Of a stretch of 64,000 bases of DNA, positions 34,484-43,900 are shown piece after piece. A program made the position numbers and the translations under genes. This stretch comes from Jiangella alkaliphila (GTDB lineage Bacteria; Actinomycetota; Actinomycetes; Jiangellales; Jiangellaceae), in NCBI RefSeq assembly GCF_900105925.1, contig NZ_LT629791.1, positions 3,569,278-3,633,277 of the forward strand, read 5' to 3'. Under the pieces are notes generated by a model. It saw nothing but the letters and a program-made list of their open reading frames with translations, ran no database searches and was not told the DNA's origin. Positions within the stretch are counted from its first letter, which is position 1; the number at the start of each line of letters is the position of its first letter.

Positions 34484-35227
34484 GTGGCCGAGGGGATCCC
34501 GGAGCTCGTGGTCGATCGCACCAGCCCGGTGCCGCTGTACTTCCAGGTGGCCCAGCACTTGGAGCACCTCATCGAGTCCGGGGCCTATCCGCCCGGCACC
34601 CGGCTGGACAACGAGATCCAGCTGGCCGACCAGCTCGGCCTGTCGCGGCCGACCATGCGGCGCGCCATCGAGTACCTGGTCGACCGCGGCCTGCTGGTCC
34701 GCAAGCGCGGCGTCGGCACCCAGGTGGTCCGGCCCAAGGTGCGCCGCCCGGTCGAGCTGTCCAGCCTCTACGACGACCTCGCCGCGGCCGGGAAGCAGCC
34801 GCGCACGCAGATCCTCTCCTTCGAGCTGCAGGAGCCCAGCGAGATCGTGGCCGAGGCGCTCGGGCTGGACGACGGCGCCCAGGTGTACGCGATCAGGCGG
34901 CTGCGGTTCACCGGCGACGAGCCGCTGTCGATCATGAGCAACTACGTCCCCGCCGGCCTCGTCCGCCTCGACGCCCGCGGGCTGGAGCGGACCGGCCTGT
35001 ACGCGATGATCCGCGCGGCCGGCGTCAACCTGAAGATCGCCACCCAGACGATCGGCGGCCGGGCCGCCCGGGCGGCCGAGGCGAGGCTGCTCGCCGAGCA
35101 CCCCGGCGCGCCGCTGCTCACCATGACCCGGGTCGCCTACGACGAGACCGGCCGCGCCGTCGAGTACGGCTCGCACCTCTACCGCGCGTCGATGTACACC
35201 TTCGAGCTCACCCTCACCACCACCTGA
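34484..35227 (+). CDS. GntR/HutC-family regulator (DasR-like)
   Basis: A 247-residue regulator. Residues about 8-75 form the GntR winged helix ('PLYFQVAQHLEHLIESGAYPPGTRLDNEIQLADQLGLSRPTMRRAIEYLVDRGLLVRKRGVGTQVV'), and the remainder is a UTRA ligand domain. The GTG at 34484 follows GGAGGAGGGGG. It is divergent from the importer operon and a DasR-like palindrome lies between them. The ligand is probably a sugar phosphate or related compound. Confidence 0.9.
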   Translation: MAEGIPELVVDRTSPVPLYFQVAQHLEHLIESGAYPPGTRLDNEIQLADQLGLSRPTMRRAIEYLVDRGLLVRKRGVGTQVVRPKVRRPVELSSLYDDLAAAGKQPRTQILSFELQEPSEIVAEALGLDDGAQVYAIRRLRFTGDEPLSIMSNYVPAGLVRLDARGLERTGLYAMIRAAGVNLKIATQTIGGRAARAAEARLLAEHPGAPLLTMTRVAYDETGRAVEYGSHLYRASMYTFELTLTTT

Positions 35228-35266
35228 TGAGTGTTGCTGGTGCCGCAGGCGCTGCTTCGCGACGTT

Positions 35267-35306
35267 GTCTAGTCGATTTGACGCTTGTTCGTCTAGTGGA
35301 TTAGAC
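35267..35306. promoter_or_regulatory. Twin GTCTA-N6-TrGAC operators before the toxin-antitoxin pair
   Basis: Two copies, GTCTA-GTCGAT-TTGAC (35267-35282) and GTCTA-GTGGAT-TAGAC (35291-35306), are spaced 24 bp apart. TTGACG at 35278 may be a -35 box. Such paired sites are expected for autoregulation by a DNA-binding antitoxin. Confidence 0.6.
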
Positions 35307-35314
35307 ATACCATC

Positions 35315-35572
35315 GTGGTGAACAAACGTATGAAGGCCGCGGCGGTCCTCCAGTTGGCTCGTAAAGCGGCGCGTGCCAATGGACTCAAGATCGAGTTGCT
35401 ACCGAAACGGGGCAAGGGATCGCACGCGATCTATCTCGTCATGAAGGATGCCGAGGAGGTCGCTCGGTTCACGCTCACGAACCACACTCAGGACGTCTCG
35501 TGGAAGGTGCTTGGCCAGATCGAGGCCGGGTTGGCGCACTTGTTCGGCGAGAAATGGATGGAGAACCGATGA
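35315..35572 (+). CDS. hicA: HicA-like toxin (mRNA interferase)
   Basis: An 85-residue basic protein with 'LLPKRGKGSHAIYLVMKDAEEVARFTLTNHTQDVSWKVLGQIEAGLAHLF'. The GSH segment matches the HicA catalytic His in a dsRBD-like fold. GTG 35315 is taken as start; ATG 35330 is an alternative. No ribosome site is visible, so the message may be leaderless. The ATGA overlap with the next gene is the usual HicAB arrangement. Confidence 0.75.
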   Translation: MVNKRMKAAAVLQLARKAARANGLKIELLPKRGKGSHAIYLVMKDAEEVARFTLTNHTQDVSWKVLGQIEAGLAHLFGEKWMENR

Positions 35573-35982
35573 CCACGTACGCAGTGAAGGTCGTTCGCGA
35601 CGAGGACCTGTGGGTGGCCGACATCGAGGGTCTGCCGCCGAGCGTCATCGGCGCTGCCGACTACCCGACGCTTGCGGAGCTTCACACAGACCTGCCCGAA
35701 CTGATCGCCGATCTCGCCGGCTCGGACCCCAGCGACGTCACGATCAGCTGGCACTACGAGATCGCCGGCAAGGACGTCACCGCCCAGATCCTGGGAGCAG
35801 CTCTAGCCCGCGAACGACTTGAGCGCGCACAGCGCGAGCGGGAGGAAGCAGTCCGCGTTGCACTCGACGTGCTCCGTGGCGCTGGTCTCTCCCAGCGACT
35901 CATCGGTGAAGCCGTGGGTCTGACCAAACAACGGGTCAGCCAGATGCTGGCGGATCAGGAGGCCTTCACCCTGCGCGCGTGA
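35569..35982 (+). CDS. hicB: HicB-like antitoxin with C-terminal helix-turn-helix
   Basis: A 137-residue protein. The N-terminal half is HicB-like ('YAVKVVRDEDLWVADIEGLPPSVIGAADYPTLAELHTDLPELIADL'). The C-terminal half has a charged helix and a helix-turn-helix ('RGAGLSQRLIGEAVGLTKQRVSQMLADQ'). It probably neutralises HicA and binds the twin operator upstream. The start is set by the ATGA overlap. Confidence 0.75.
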   Translation: MTTYAVKVVRDEDLWVADIEGLPPSVIGAADYPTLAELHTDLPELIADLAGSDPSDVTISWHYEIAGKDVTAQILGAALARERLERAQREREEAVRVALDVLRGAGLSQRLIGEAVGLTKQRVSQMLADQEAFTLRA

Positions 35983-36028
35983 CCGTGGCCGCAGCCGATT
36001 CCTCAGGGCACCTGACGCACCCAACTAC

Positions 36029-37162
36029 CTAGCGGGGTCGCTCCTGGAGCCGGTCCAGCAGGTCCGGCGCGAGCGCGCCGAACCCCGTCGACGCCCACGG
36101 CTCGGCACCTGAGTCCATGTAGTGCACGACGGTGTCGCCGGTGGGGAGGTCGAGGATCTCCGGCTCGCGGCGCTTGCCGATGTCGCGCCGGCACGCCTCG
36201 CAGCAGGGCACGTCGCGGTTGCCGGCCGCGGTCCGCCACTTCGCCTTCGTCGTCGCCGGACCGTGCAGCGGGTTGAAGAAGCAGGCCACCGCGGGCGTCC
36301 ACGAGCTGCCGTCGGCGGCGTGCCCCAGGGCGTCGTCGCCACGGCGGGCCAGCACCAGCGCGCCGATCGCGTCGGCCGCCGCGTCGGAGCGGTCCAGGAT
36401 CGCCGTCGCCGCCTGGTAGTGGTCGAGGGCGGCCGCCCACGTCGCGCTGTCGTCGCCGCGCTCGATCTCGAGCGCGCGGATCCGCTCGCCCAGCGCGGCC
36501 GTCTCGGTCTCGGCCCGGCGGCGCCACTCGCGGGTCTGCGCCGACGAGATGCGCTGCAGTGCCCGCCGCTTGAGCTCGACGTCGCCGCGCGGCCCGCGCC
36601 GGCGCAGCAGGAGGGCGACGACGGCGGCAACCGCGGCCACCGCCAACCCCACTCCGAGGACGACCGGCCCCACCCCGCCGTCGTCGCTGTCCGAACCGCT
36701 GCCGGAGGTGGCCCGTTCGGGGAACTGCTCCTCGTACACGGCCTCGGCGTCGCCGCTGGTGAAGATCTCGACGGTCTCGGCCAGCTGATCGCCCAGGCTG
36801 CTCGGGTAGAGATCGCCGGCGACGTAGGTCGCCAGCGCGTTCTCGTTGTTCGTCGACACGCCATAGCTCGTCGTGTCGGTGCGCCAGCCGGACTCGACCG
36901 AGCCCGCCGAGACGAAGTACACGCCGTCGCCGCCGGCCGGCAGCTCCTCGCGGACCAGCGCCACCAGCTGGTTGGCCGACACGTCAACGCTGTAGTCCAG
37001 CGGCACGGCCAGCACGAACACCGCCGGATCGGCACCGTCGACCTGCGCGGCGAGGTCGTCGGCGGAGACCAGCTCGGCCAGGGTCGGGTCGACGTGGATG
37101 CCGTCGTCGGCCAGGTCGGCCGCGATGACCGCCGGATCCGGCTCGTAGACCGCCTCGCTCAT
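36029..37162 (-). CDS. Membrane protein of unknown function, paralogue 3, with CxxC C-terminal domain
   Basis: A 377-residue protein. Residues 1-150 form the domain shared by this operon ('DDGIHVDPTLAELVSADDLAAQVDGADPAVFVLAVPLD'), and one transmembrane helix lies at about 164-187. The C-terminal domain is cytoplasmic and has 'ACFFNPLHGPATTKAKW', 'VPCCEACRRDIGKR' and 'TGFGALAPDLLDRLQ'. The cysteines suggest a zinc ribbon. No signal peptide precedes the first domain, which is odd if it is external. ATGA overlaps the previous gene. I do not recognise a named family. Confidence 0.7.
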   Translation of the reverse strand: MSEAVYEPDPAVIAADLADDGIHVDPTLAELVSADDLAAQVDGADPAVFVLAVPLDYSVDVSANQLVALVREELPAGGDGVYFVSAGSVESGWRTDTTSYGVSTNNENALATYVAGDLYPSSLGDQLAETVEIFTSGDAEAVYEEQFPERATSGSGSDSDDGGVGPVVLGVGLAVAAVAAVVALLLRRRGPRGDVELKRRALQRISSAQTREWRRRAETETAALGERIRALEIERGDDSATWAAALDHYQAATAILDRSDAAADAIGALVLARRGDDALGHAADGSSWTPAVACFFNPLHGPATTKAKWRTAAGNRDVPCCEACRRDIGKRREPEILDLPTGDTVVHYMDSGAEPWASTGFGALAPDLLDRLQERPR

Positions 37163-37803
37163 GCCGCCGCCCGCCGCCGTCGTGCCAGCGCCCACCCGGC
37201 CAGCCCCAGCAGTCCGGCGCACACGCCGCTGAGCGCGCCGATGGTCAGGCCGCCGGCGATCATCGTGCCGGTGCCGCCCCAGAAGGGGCTGCTGGTGTCC
37301 TCGCCCACCTCGTACTCCCGCCCGTCGTTCTCGTCGATCAGCTCCAGCACCGCGGATGCCGCGGTCGGCGCCTCGTCGTCCATCCCGCCATACGCGGAGA
37401 AGTACTCGCCCTCGATGCCGACGTCGGTGGCGTCCAGGTCCACGCCGGGGTCGACCTGGACGTACAGCCCGGGCCGGCCGGTGAGGTCGCCGATCTCGTG
37501 CATCGCGTCGGACGCCGGGCCGTAGCCGGCCTCGCGGCTGGCCGGCCACACGACGAGGAAGACCTGCGGGTCGGACGCGGCGGCAGCGGCGTCCATCCGG
37601 GCGAGGTCGGCGTCGGTGAACGTGCCGGCGGCGCTCGGGTCGACGTACACGTGCCCGTCGCCGAGCACCGCGGCCGCGGCCCGCGCCCGCTCCGTCACCG
37701 GGCGCTCCGGTGTGACCTCTGGCGTCGCCAGCCACCACGCGAGGGCGCCGCCGGCCGCCGCGACGACCAGCGTGATCAGCAGGCCCACGATCCGTCTGGT
37801 CAT
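37159..37803 (-). CDS. Membrane protein of unknown function, paralogue 2, lacking the CxxC domain
   Basis: A 214-residue protein with an N-terminal membrane helix ('IVGLLITLVVAAAGGALAWWLA'). The shared domain follows ('LGDGHVYVDPSAAGTFTDADLARMDAAAAASDPQVFLVVWPAS'), and a second helix near the C-terminus ('GGLTIGALSGVCAGLLGLAGWALA') ends in an arginine-rich tail. It has the same shared domain as its two neighbours but no cysteine domain. It overlaps both by ATGA. Confidence 0.7.
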   Translation of the reverse strand: MTRRIVGLLITLVVAAAGGALAWWLATPEVTPERPVTERARAAAAVLGDGHVYVDPSAAGTFTDADLARMDAAAAASDPQVFLVVWPASREAGYGPASDAMHEIGDLTGRPGLYVQVDPGVDLDATDVGIEGEYFSAYGGMDDEAPTAASAVLELIDENDGREYEVGEDTSSPFWGGTGTMIAGGLTIGALSGVCAGLLGLAGWALARRRRAAA

Positions 37804-39020
37804 CGGCGCGCGCTCCGATCGTCGAGGACCTGCGCCGCGAGGTCGCCGACCAGCGCGCCGAACCCGGTCCGGGCCCAGACGGTGGACGTGTCGGTGTACG
37901 GCGCCGGGCCGCGCAGCCGCCGCCGGGCGGCGAGGAACCGGCCCTGCGTGCGGGCGCAGTCGCGGCACACCGGCGCGTCGATGGACGAGCCGTCGATGCG
38001 GGCGGTGTCGCGGGCCTCGCCGTGCAGCGGGTTGACGAAGCAGGGGCGGTAGGGCTGCCGCTTCGGCGACCCGGCCCGTTCGACCTCCCGGACGGCGACC
38101 GCCGCCAGCACCGTCGCCCCGACGGCGTCGAGCGGGTCGCCGGTGGCCAGGACGCGGTCGCCGGCCTCGATCGCCGTCGCCGCCGCCTCGCCGTGAACGC
38201 CGCTGACCTGCGCGGCCGGGAGCTTCGCGAGCCGTTCCCGGGCGTCGTCGAGCCGTCGCTGCGCGGTGGTCGCGATGTCGTCCGGCACCACGGACGTGGA
38301 GGATGGCCTGCCTCGGCGCGTCCGGGCCGGCACCCTCGCGTCGCCGCGAGATCTGCGGGCCACCACCAGTGTGATGATCGTGCCGGCGACGACCAGCCCG
38401 GACACCGTCGCGAGCAGCGTCACCCAGCGCGCGGACGTGGCGTCGGCGCGGCTGCGGTCGGAGTCGGCGACGAACGCCCACGGTTGCGCCGCGTACTCGT
38501 CGACGACGGCGTTGGGAAGCGCCTCCTCGGGCGCGGCCGCCCAGCGCACCGTCAACACTGCCTCGAACAGCGCCGACGCGCGCGGGTACTCGCCCGCCGC
38601 GTTCGACTCCGCGCGTTCGAGCGCCTGTGTGACAGGCGCCAGGTAGGCGTCGTCGAGCTCGCCGCCGCCCCAGGACCTCGTGTACGAGATCTCGTCGCGG
38701 AACTCGACGTGGTACAGCCCGTCGCCCAGCTCGGCGCGGAGCAGCGCGGCGGCCGCCTCAGCGGGCAGGTCGGTGCCGGCGAGGTCGTCGGGCACGTCGG
38801 CCAGGACGACGTAGACCGGCAGGTCGAGGCCGTCGGCGGCGGACGTCAGGACGTCGTGCGCGCGGGCGGAGTCGCCCATGCCCATCGACGGCTGCACCAG
38901 TATCGGGTCGTCGCGCAGCTGCTCGACCATCTCGCCGACGGTGTGAGCCGGCGGCTCGGCGGCGGATGCCGGTGCTCCCAGCAGCAGCGCGGTCACGGCC
39001 ATTGCGGGGAGGACGGGCAC
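37800..39020 (-). CDS. Membrane protein of unknown function, paralogue 1, with CxxC C-terminal domain
   Basis: A 406-residue protein with a signal peptide ('VLPAMAVTALLLGAPASAAEPP'). The shared domain follows ('LRDDPILVQPSMGMGDSARAHDVLTSAADGLDLPVYVVLADVPDD'), then one membrane helix near 197-220. The cytoplasmic domain has 'PCFVNPLHGEARDTARIDGSS', 'APVCRDCARTQGRF' and 'TGFGALVGDLAAQVL'. The start is GTG with no clear ribosome site; TAGGCT ends six bases upstream and could be a -10 box of a leaderless transcript. It is the first gene of the three-paralogue operon. Confidence 0.7.
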   Translation of the reverse strand: MPVLPAMAVTALLLGAPASAAEPPAHTVGEMVEQLRDDPILVQPSMGMGDSARAHDVLTSAADGLDLPVYVVLADVPDDLAGTDLPAEAAAALLRAELGDGLYHVEFRDEISYTRSWGGGELDDAYLAPVTQALERAESNAAGEYPRASALFEAVLTVRWAAAPEEALPNAVVDEYAAQPWAFVADSDRSRADATSARWVTLLATVSGLVVAGTIITLVVARRSRGDARVPARTRRGRPSSTSVVPDDIATTAQRRLDDARERLAKLPAAQVSGVHGEAAATAIEAGDRVLATGDPLDAVGATVLAAVAVREVERAGSPKRQPYRPCFVNPLHGEARDTARIDGSSIDAPVCRDCARTQGRFLAARRRLRGPAPYTDTSTVWARTGFGALVGDLAAQVLDDRSARR

Positions 39021-39053
39021 CGGGACAGCCTACTGACCTCGGCACATACGCCC

Positions 39054-39115
39054 GTCAGCGGGCACGTCAGCGCGTGTCAGCGCCGTGTCAGCGGCGCCTC
39101 ACGCCGGCGTCAGCG
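39054..39115. promoter_or_regulatory. Five GTCAGCG heptamers at about 11-bp intervals
   Basis: Copies start at 39054, 39066, 39076, 39087 and 39109, so the spacing is 12, 10, 11 and 22 bp. Heptamers repeated every 11 bp on one face of the helix are the typical target of SARP regulators. They lie between the membrane-protein operon and the second DrrA gene. Confidence 0.6.
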
Positions 39116-39166
39116 GCCTCGACGACTGTTGTCGCATCAGCACCGCGACAACCGAAGCGAGGAACC

Positions 39167-40177
39167 ATGACACTCGACCGACCGACGGCCATCGCCGCGA
39201 CCGGCCTGCGCAAGTCGTACGGCGAGCAGACCGTCCTCGACGGCATCGACATCACCGTCCCCGAGGGCACGATCTTCTCCCTGCTCGGCCCGAACGGCGC
39301 CGGCAAGACCACCGCCGTCCAGATCCTCTCCACGCTGATCGAGGCCGACGGCGGCAGCATCAGCGTCGCGGGCCACGACCTGGCGACCGACGCCGACGGC
39401 CTCCGCGGTGCGATCGGCGTGACCGGCCAGTTCTCCGCCGTCGACAACCTGCTCACCGGCGAGGAGAACCTGCTCCTCATGGCCGACCTGCACCACCTGG
39501 ACCGCGACGAGGGCCGGCGCCGCACGGCGGAGCTGCTGGAGCGGTTCGACCTGGTCGAGGCCTCGAAGAAGAACCCGATGACCTACTCCGGCGGCATGCG
39601 GCGCAAGCTCGACCTGGCGATGACGCTGATGGGCGACCCCAGGGTGATCTTCCTCGACGAGCCGACGACCGGCCTGGACCCGCGCACCCGGCGCATCATG
39701 TGGGACGCCATCCGCAACCTCGTCGCCGGCGGCGTGACGATCTTCCTCACCACGCAGTACCTGGAGGAGGCCGACGAGCTCGCCGACCGGATCGCGCTGC
39801 TCGACCACGGCAAGATCGTCGCCGAGGGCACGGCCGAGGAGCTCAAGCGACTGATCCCGGGCGGGCACATCCGGCTGCAGTTCACCGAGCCGGAGGAGCT
39901 CGACCAGGCCGCGCGCACGTTCGCCGGTTCCACCCGCGACGACGCCGCGCTCTCCCTGCAGATCCCCAGCGACGGCGACGTCCGCTCGCTGCGGGCCGTC
40001 CTCGACCACCTCGACGTCGCCTCCATCGAGGTCGCGTCGCTCACCGTCCACACCCCCGACCTCGACGACGTGTTCCTGGCGCTGACCGGCCACCCGGCCG
40101 AGACACGCTCCTCAGTCGAGGCCGGAAATGAAGCTGCCGACTCCTCCGAGTCGTCCGAGAAGGAGACCGTCCGATGA
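39167..40177 (+). CDS. DrrA-type ABC transporter ATP-binding protein (second pair)
   Basis: A 336-residue ATPase. It has 'LLGPNGAGKTTAVQIL' (Walker A), 'YSGGMRRKLDLAMTLMG' (signature), 'VIFLDEPTTGLDP' (Walker B) and 'FLTTQYLEEADELADRIAL', and the C-terminal 'DLDDVFLALTG' of DrrA proteins. A Ser/Glu-rich tail of about 20 residues follows. The ATG follows GCGAGGA. It overlaps the permease gene by ATGA and is preceded by heptamer repeats. Probably exports a drug-like compound. Confidence 0.92.
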   Translation: MTLDRPTAIAATGLRKSYGEQTVLDGIDITVPEGTIFSLLGPNGAGKTTAVQILSTLIEADGGSISVAGHDLATDADGLRGAIGVTGQFSAVDNLLTGEENLLLMADLHHLDRDEGRRRTAELLERFDLVEASKKNPMTYSGGMRRKLDLAMTLMGDPRVIFLDEPTTGLDPRTRRIMWDAIRNLVAGGVTIFLTTQYLEEADELADRIALLDHGKIVAEGTAEELKRLIPGGHIRLQFTEPEELDQAARTFAGSTRDDAALSLQIPSDGDVRSLRAVLDHLDVASIEVASLTVHTPDLDDVFLALTGHPAETRSSVEAGNEAADSSESSEKETVR

Positions 40178-40968
40178 GTACCCTCGCCTACGCCGCCCGC
40201 GACTCCCGCACGATGCTGCGCCGGAACATGCGCCGGTGGGCCCGCTACCCCGCGATGACGCTGCAGCTGATCGGCATCCCGGTCATCTTCCTGCTGATGT
40301 TCGCCTACGTCTTCGGCGAGACTCTCGGCGCCGGGCTCGGCGGCCCGGCCGGCGACCGGGGCGACTACATCAACTACCTCGTCCCCGGCATCATCATCAT
40401 GACGGTGTCGGCCTCGGTCCAGGGGACCGCGATCTCCGTCGCGATGGACATGCACGAGGGCATCATCGCCCGGTTCCGCACCATGGCGATCTCCCGTGGC
40501 GCGGTGCTCACCGGGCACGTGATCGGCAGCTTCCTGCAGACGCTGGTCGGCATGGTCATCGTCACCGGCACCGCCTTCGCGATCGGCTTCCGGACCAACG
40601 CCAACGCGGCAGAGTGGCTCGGCGCGATCGGCCTGCTCAGCCTGTTCGCCATCGCGCTGACCTGGCTGGCCGTCGGGATGGGCCTGCAGGCCAAGAGCGT
40701 GGAGACCGCGAGCAACGTGCCGACGCTGCTGGTGCTGCTGCCGTTCCTAGGCAGCGGGTTCGTCCCCGCCGACTCGATGCCGGCCGGCCTGCGCTGGTTC
40801 GCCGAGTACCAGCCGTTCAGCCCGGTGATCGAGACCGTCCGCGGGCTGCTGCTCGGCGGCCTGGCGGGTCGCGACGTCGCCCTGGCGCTCGGCTGGACCG
40901 TCGCGCTCGGCGTGCTCGGCTACTTCTGGTCGCTCAAGCTGTTCCGCCGCCCGCCGGTCAAGGGATAG
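40174..40968 (+). CDS. ABC-2 type exporter permease (DrrB-like, second pair)
   Basis: A 264-residue membrane protein with about six helices. 'MTLQLIGIPVIFLLMFAYVFGETLGAG', 'YLVPGIIIMTVSASVQGTAISVAMDMHEGIIARFRTMAISRGAV' and 'YQPFSPVIETVRGLLLGGLAG' mark the ABC-2 family. It is the membrane partner of the ATPase just upstream. Its last 11 bases overlap the convergent SARP gene. Confidence 0.92.
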   Translation: MSTLAYAARDSRTMLRRNMRRWARYPAMTLQLIGIPVIFLLMFAYVFGETLGAGLGGPAGDRGDYINYLVPGIIIMTVSASVQGTAISVAMDMHEGIIARFRTMAISRGAVLTGHVIGSFLQTLVGMVIVTGTAFAIGFRTNANAAEWLGAIGLLSLFAIALTWLAVGMGLQAKSVETASNVPTLLVLLPFLGSGFVPADSMPAGLRWFAEYQPFSPVIETVRGLLLGGLAGRDVALALGWTVALGVLGYFWSLKLFRRPPVKG

Positions 40969-43900
40969 GGAGGCCGAGCACCGACGCGGCCAGCTCGCGC
41001 ACCCGCGAGCCGGCCGCGTCGCCGTCCACGGCGAGGAGCTCGCGCTTCGTCGCCGCCAGCACCTCCGAGGCCGCCCCGTCGCCCAGTGCGGCGCGGGCGG
41101 CTTCTTCGGCGTGTACGGCCTGGGGCACGGACCGGTCCAGCCCGCCGGCCAGCACGTCGATGCCGGCCAGCAGCCGGACGGCGTCGGCCGGCCGGTCCGC
41201 TCGCAGGGCGTGCTCGACGATGCCGGCCAGCACGTGCCCGACCGACTCCTCGTCGGCCTCACCGGTCATGACGGCGCCCAGCGCCTCCGCGCGGGCCTCG
41301 GCCGCAGCGTCCCACCGGCCCTCCGAGGCGTCCAGTCGGGCCTGCGTCTCCAGCACGACCGCCTGGAACACCGGGTGGACCGGGACGTCGCGCAGCAGCG
41401 CCTGCGCCCGCTCCAGCTGCTGGCGCGCGGTCGCCGAGTCGCCGGCCCAGGTGGCGAGGCCGGCCCGGTTGAGCGCCATGATCGCCAGGCCGTCGGCCCA
41501 GGTGACCTGCTCGGCGTCGCGTTCGGCCTGCGCGACCGCCGCCGCGCTGCCCGCGTGGTCGCCGACCAGCCAGCGCAGCTGGGCCAGCCGGCTGCGCATG
41601 ATGACGACGTCGTCGATGGTGCCGATCTCGGTGATGACGACGATGGCCTCGTCGTAGCGCTCGATGGCGAGGTCCAGCTCGCCGCGCCGGGCGTGCAGGT
41701 CGGCCAGCATGGTGAGCGCGTACGAGATGCCCCACCGCTCGCCGGCGGCGCGGAACTCCGCCAGGGCGGTGCTGACGTCGGCCTCGCGGTCCTTCGAGCC
41801 GAGCATCTGCGCCCGGGTCATCCGCGCCTGCGCACGGAACCACGGGTCGGGGTCGTTCAGCAGCGGCTCCAGGGCGGCCGCGAGGGTCGCCCGCGGATCG
41901 TGCTCGGGATCGAGGATCACGCTCAGCGGCGCCATGAACCGCAGGAACGGCCCGGGCCTCTCGATGCCGACGGTGAGGTTCCGGGCCTGTTGGACCCACT
42001 TCGCGGCGTCGCGGAGGTCGCCCACCCCGCTGGTGATCAGGAAGGCGACGGCGGCGCAGGCGGTCGCCCGCGCCTCGCGGTCGGTGTCGCCGGGCACGGA
42101 CAGCGCCTGGATCGCCAGCTCGGTCCCCTCGGCCTTGTGACCGCCGAGCCACCAGTACCAGCCGCAGGCCACCACCAGCCGGATGGCGTTCTCGGCGTCA
42201 TCGGCCGCGATGGCGCGACGCAGCCCCGCCGTGATGTCGTCGTGCGCGGCGCGCAGCCGGCGCAGCCACTCCAGCTGCTCGGCCCGGTGCAGGTACGGTT
42301 CGGCGGTCTCGGCCAGCTCGATCAGCCAGCTCATGTGCGCCCGGCGCGCGGTCTCGAGCTCACCGGCCTCGACCAGCCGCTCCCGGCCGTACGCCTTGAT
42401 CGTCTCCAGCATCCGGTACCGCGGCGTGTCGCCGTCGTCGTCGACCACCAGCAGCGACTTGTCGCTCAGCGAGATCAGCTGGTCCAGGACGTCGGCGCCG
42501 TCGCCGCACACCCGCGCCGCCGCCTCGGCCGTCGCACCGTGCACGAACACGGCCAGGCGGCGCAGCACGACGCGCTCGGGCTCGGGCAGCAGCTCCCAGC
42601 TCCAGTCGACGACGGCGCGCAGCGTCTGGTGCCGGGGGAGCGCGGTGCGGCTGCCGCCGGTGAGCAGGTGGAACCGGTCGTCCAGCCGCGCGGCCAGCTG
42701 CTCGACCGTGATCGTGCGCAGCCGGGCCGCGGCTAGCTCGATGGCCAGCGGCATGCCGTCGAGCGCCCGGCAGATGCGGGCGACGGCGGGCGCGTCGGCG
42801 TCGGTCAGGGCGAAGCCGGGACGGACGGCGCGGGCACGGTCGACCAGGAGCCGGACGGCGTCGAAGCGCAGCAGGTCGCCGGCGTCGCCGTCGTGCTCGG
42901 GCGGCAGCGCCAGCGGCTCGACCGGCCAGACCGCCTCGCCGGTGATGCCCAGCGGCTCGCGGCTGGTGGCGAGGATCCGCAGGTCGGGGCACTCGCCGAG
43001 CAGGCGGTCGGCCAGTGCTGCGGCGGCGTCGATGACGTGCTCGCAGTTGTCCAGCACGAGCAGTGCGGTGCGGGTGCGCAGCGCCGCGACCAGGCGCCCG
43101 GCAGGGTCGTCGGTGGTGATGCCGAACGTCTGGTCGCGCAGGTCCAGCGCGCCCAGCAGCGCGGCCGGCAGGTCCGCGCCGTCGGCGACCGGGGCCAGCT
43201 CGACCAGCCACACGCCGTCGGGCATGCGGTCGACCAGCGCGCGGGACGCCTCGCCGGCCAGCCGGGTCTTGCCCGACCCGCCCGGCCCGGTCAACGTCGT
43301 CAGCCGGTACTCGCCGACGAGGTCGCGCACCCGGGCGACGTCGGCGTCGCGGCCGACGAAGCTGGTCAGTCCGGCGCGCAGGTTGGTCCGCGACGCGGGC
43401 CGCTCCGCCGGTGCGGCTGCAGGTACGGGCGGCGGCGCCGCCGCGGCCGGGGCGGCCGGCGGGAGCTCGCCGCGCAGGATGCTCGTGTGCAGCGCGGCCA
43501 GCTCGGCCGACGGGTCGGTGCCCAGCTCGTCGGCGAGCGCCTCGCGGGTCCGCTCGTACGCCGCCAGCGCCGCGGCCGGGCGGCCGGCCGCGACCAGCGC
43601 GCGCAGCAGCTGGCCCACCAGCCGCTCGCGCAGCGGGTACTCGGCGACCAGCGTGGTCAGCTCGGTGGTCAGCCCGGCGCCGCGGCCCAGCCGCAGCGCC
43701 GCGTCGACCCGGTCCTCCGTCGCCGTCAGCCGCAGCTCCTCCAGCCGCGCCCGCGCGGCCTCGAAGTACTCCGACTCCGCGACGTCGAGCAGCGCCGGCC
43801 CGCGCCACAGCGCCAGCGCCGCCCGCAGCCCGTCCTCCAGCGCGGCGTCGTCGGGCGCGGACCGGGCGGCCGCGACCAGCCGCTCGAACCGCGCGGCGTC

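Noticed and set aside
39054-39115. GTCAGCG repeats as a CRISPR or simple satellite
   Set aside because: Units are 7 bp at helix-turn spacing and lie in a promoter, so an operator array is a better explanation.
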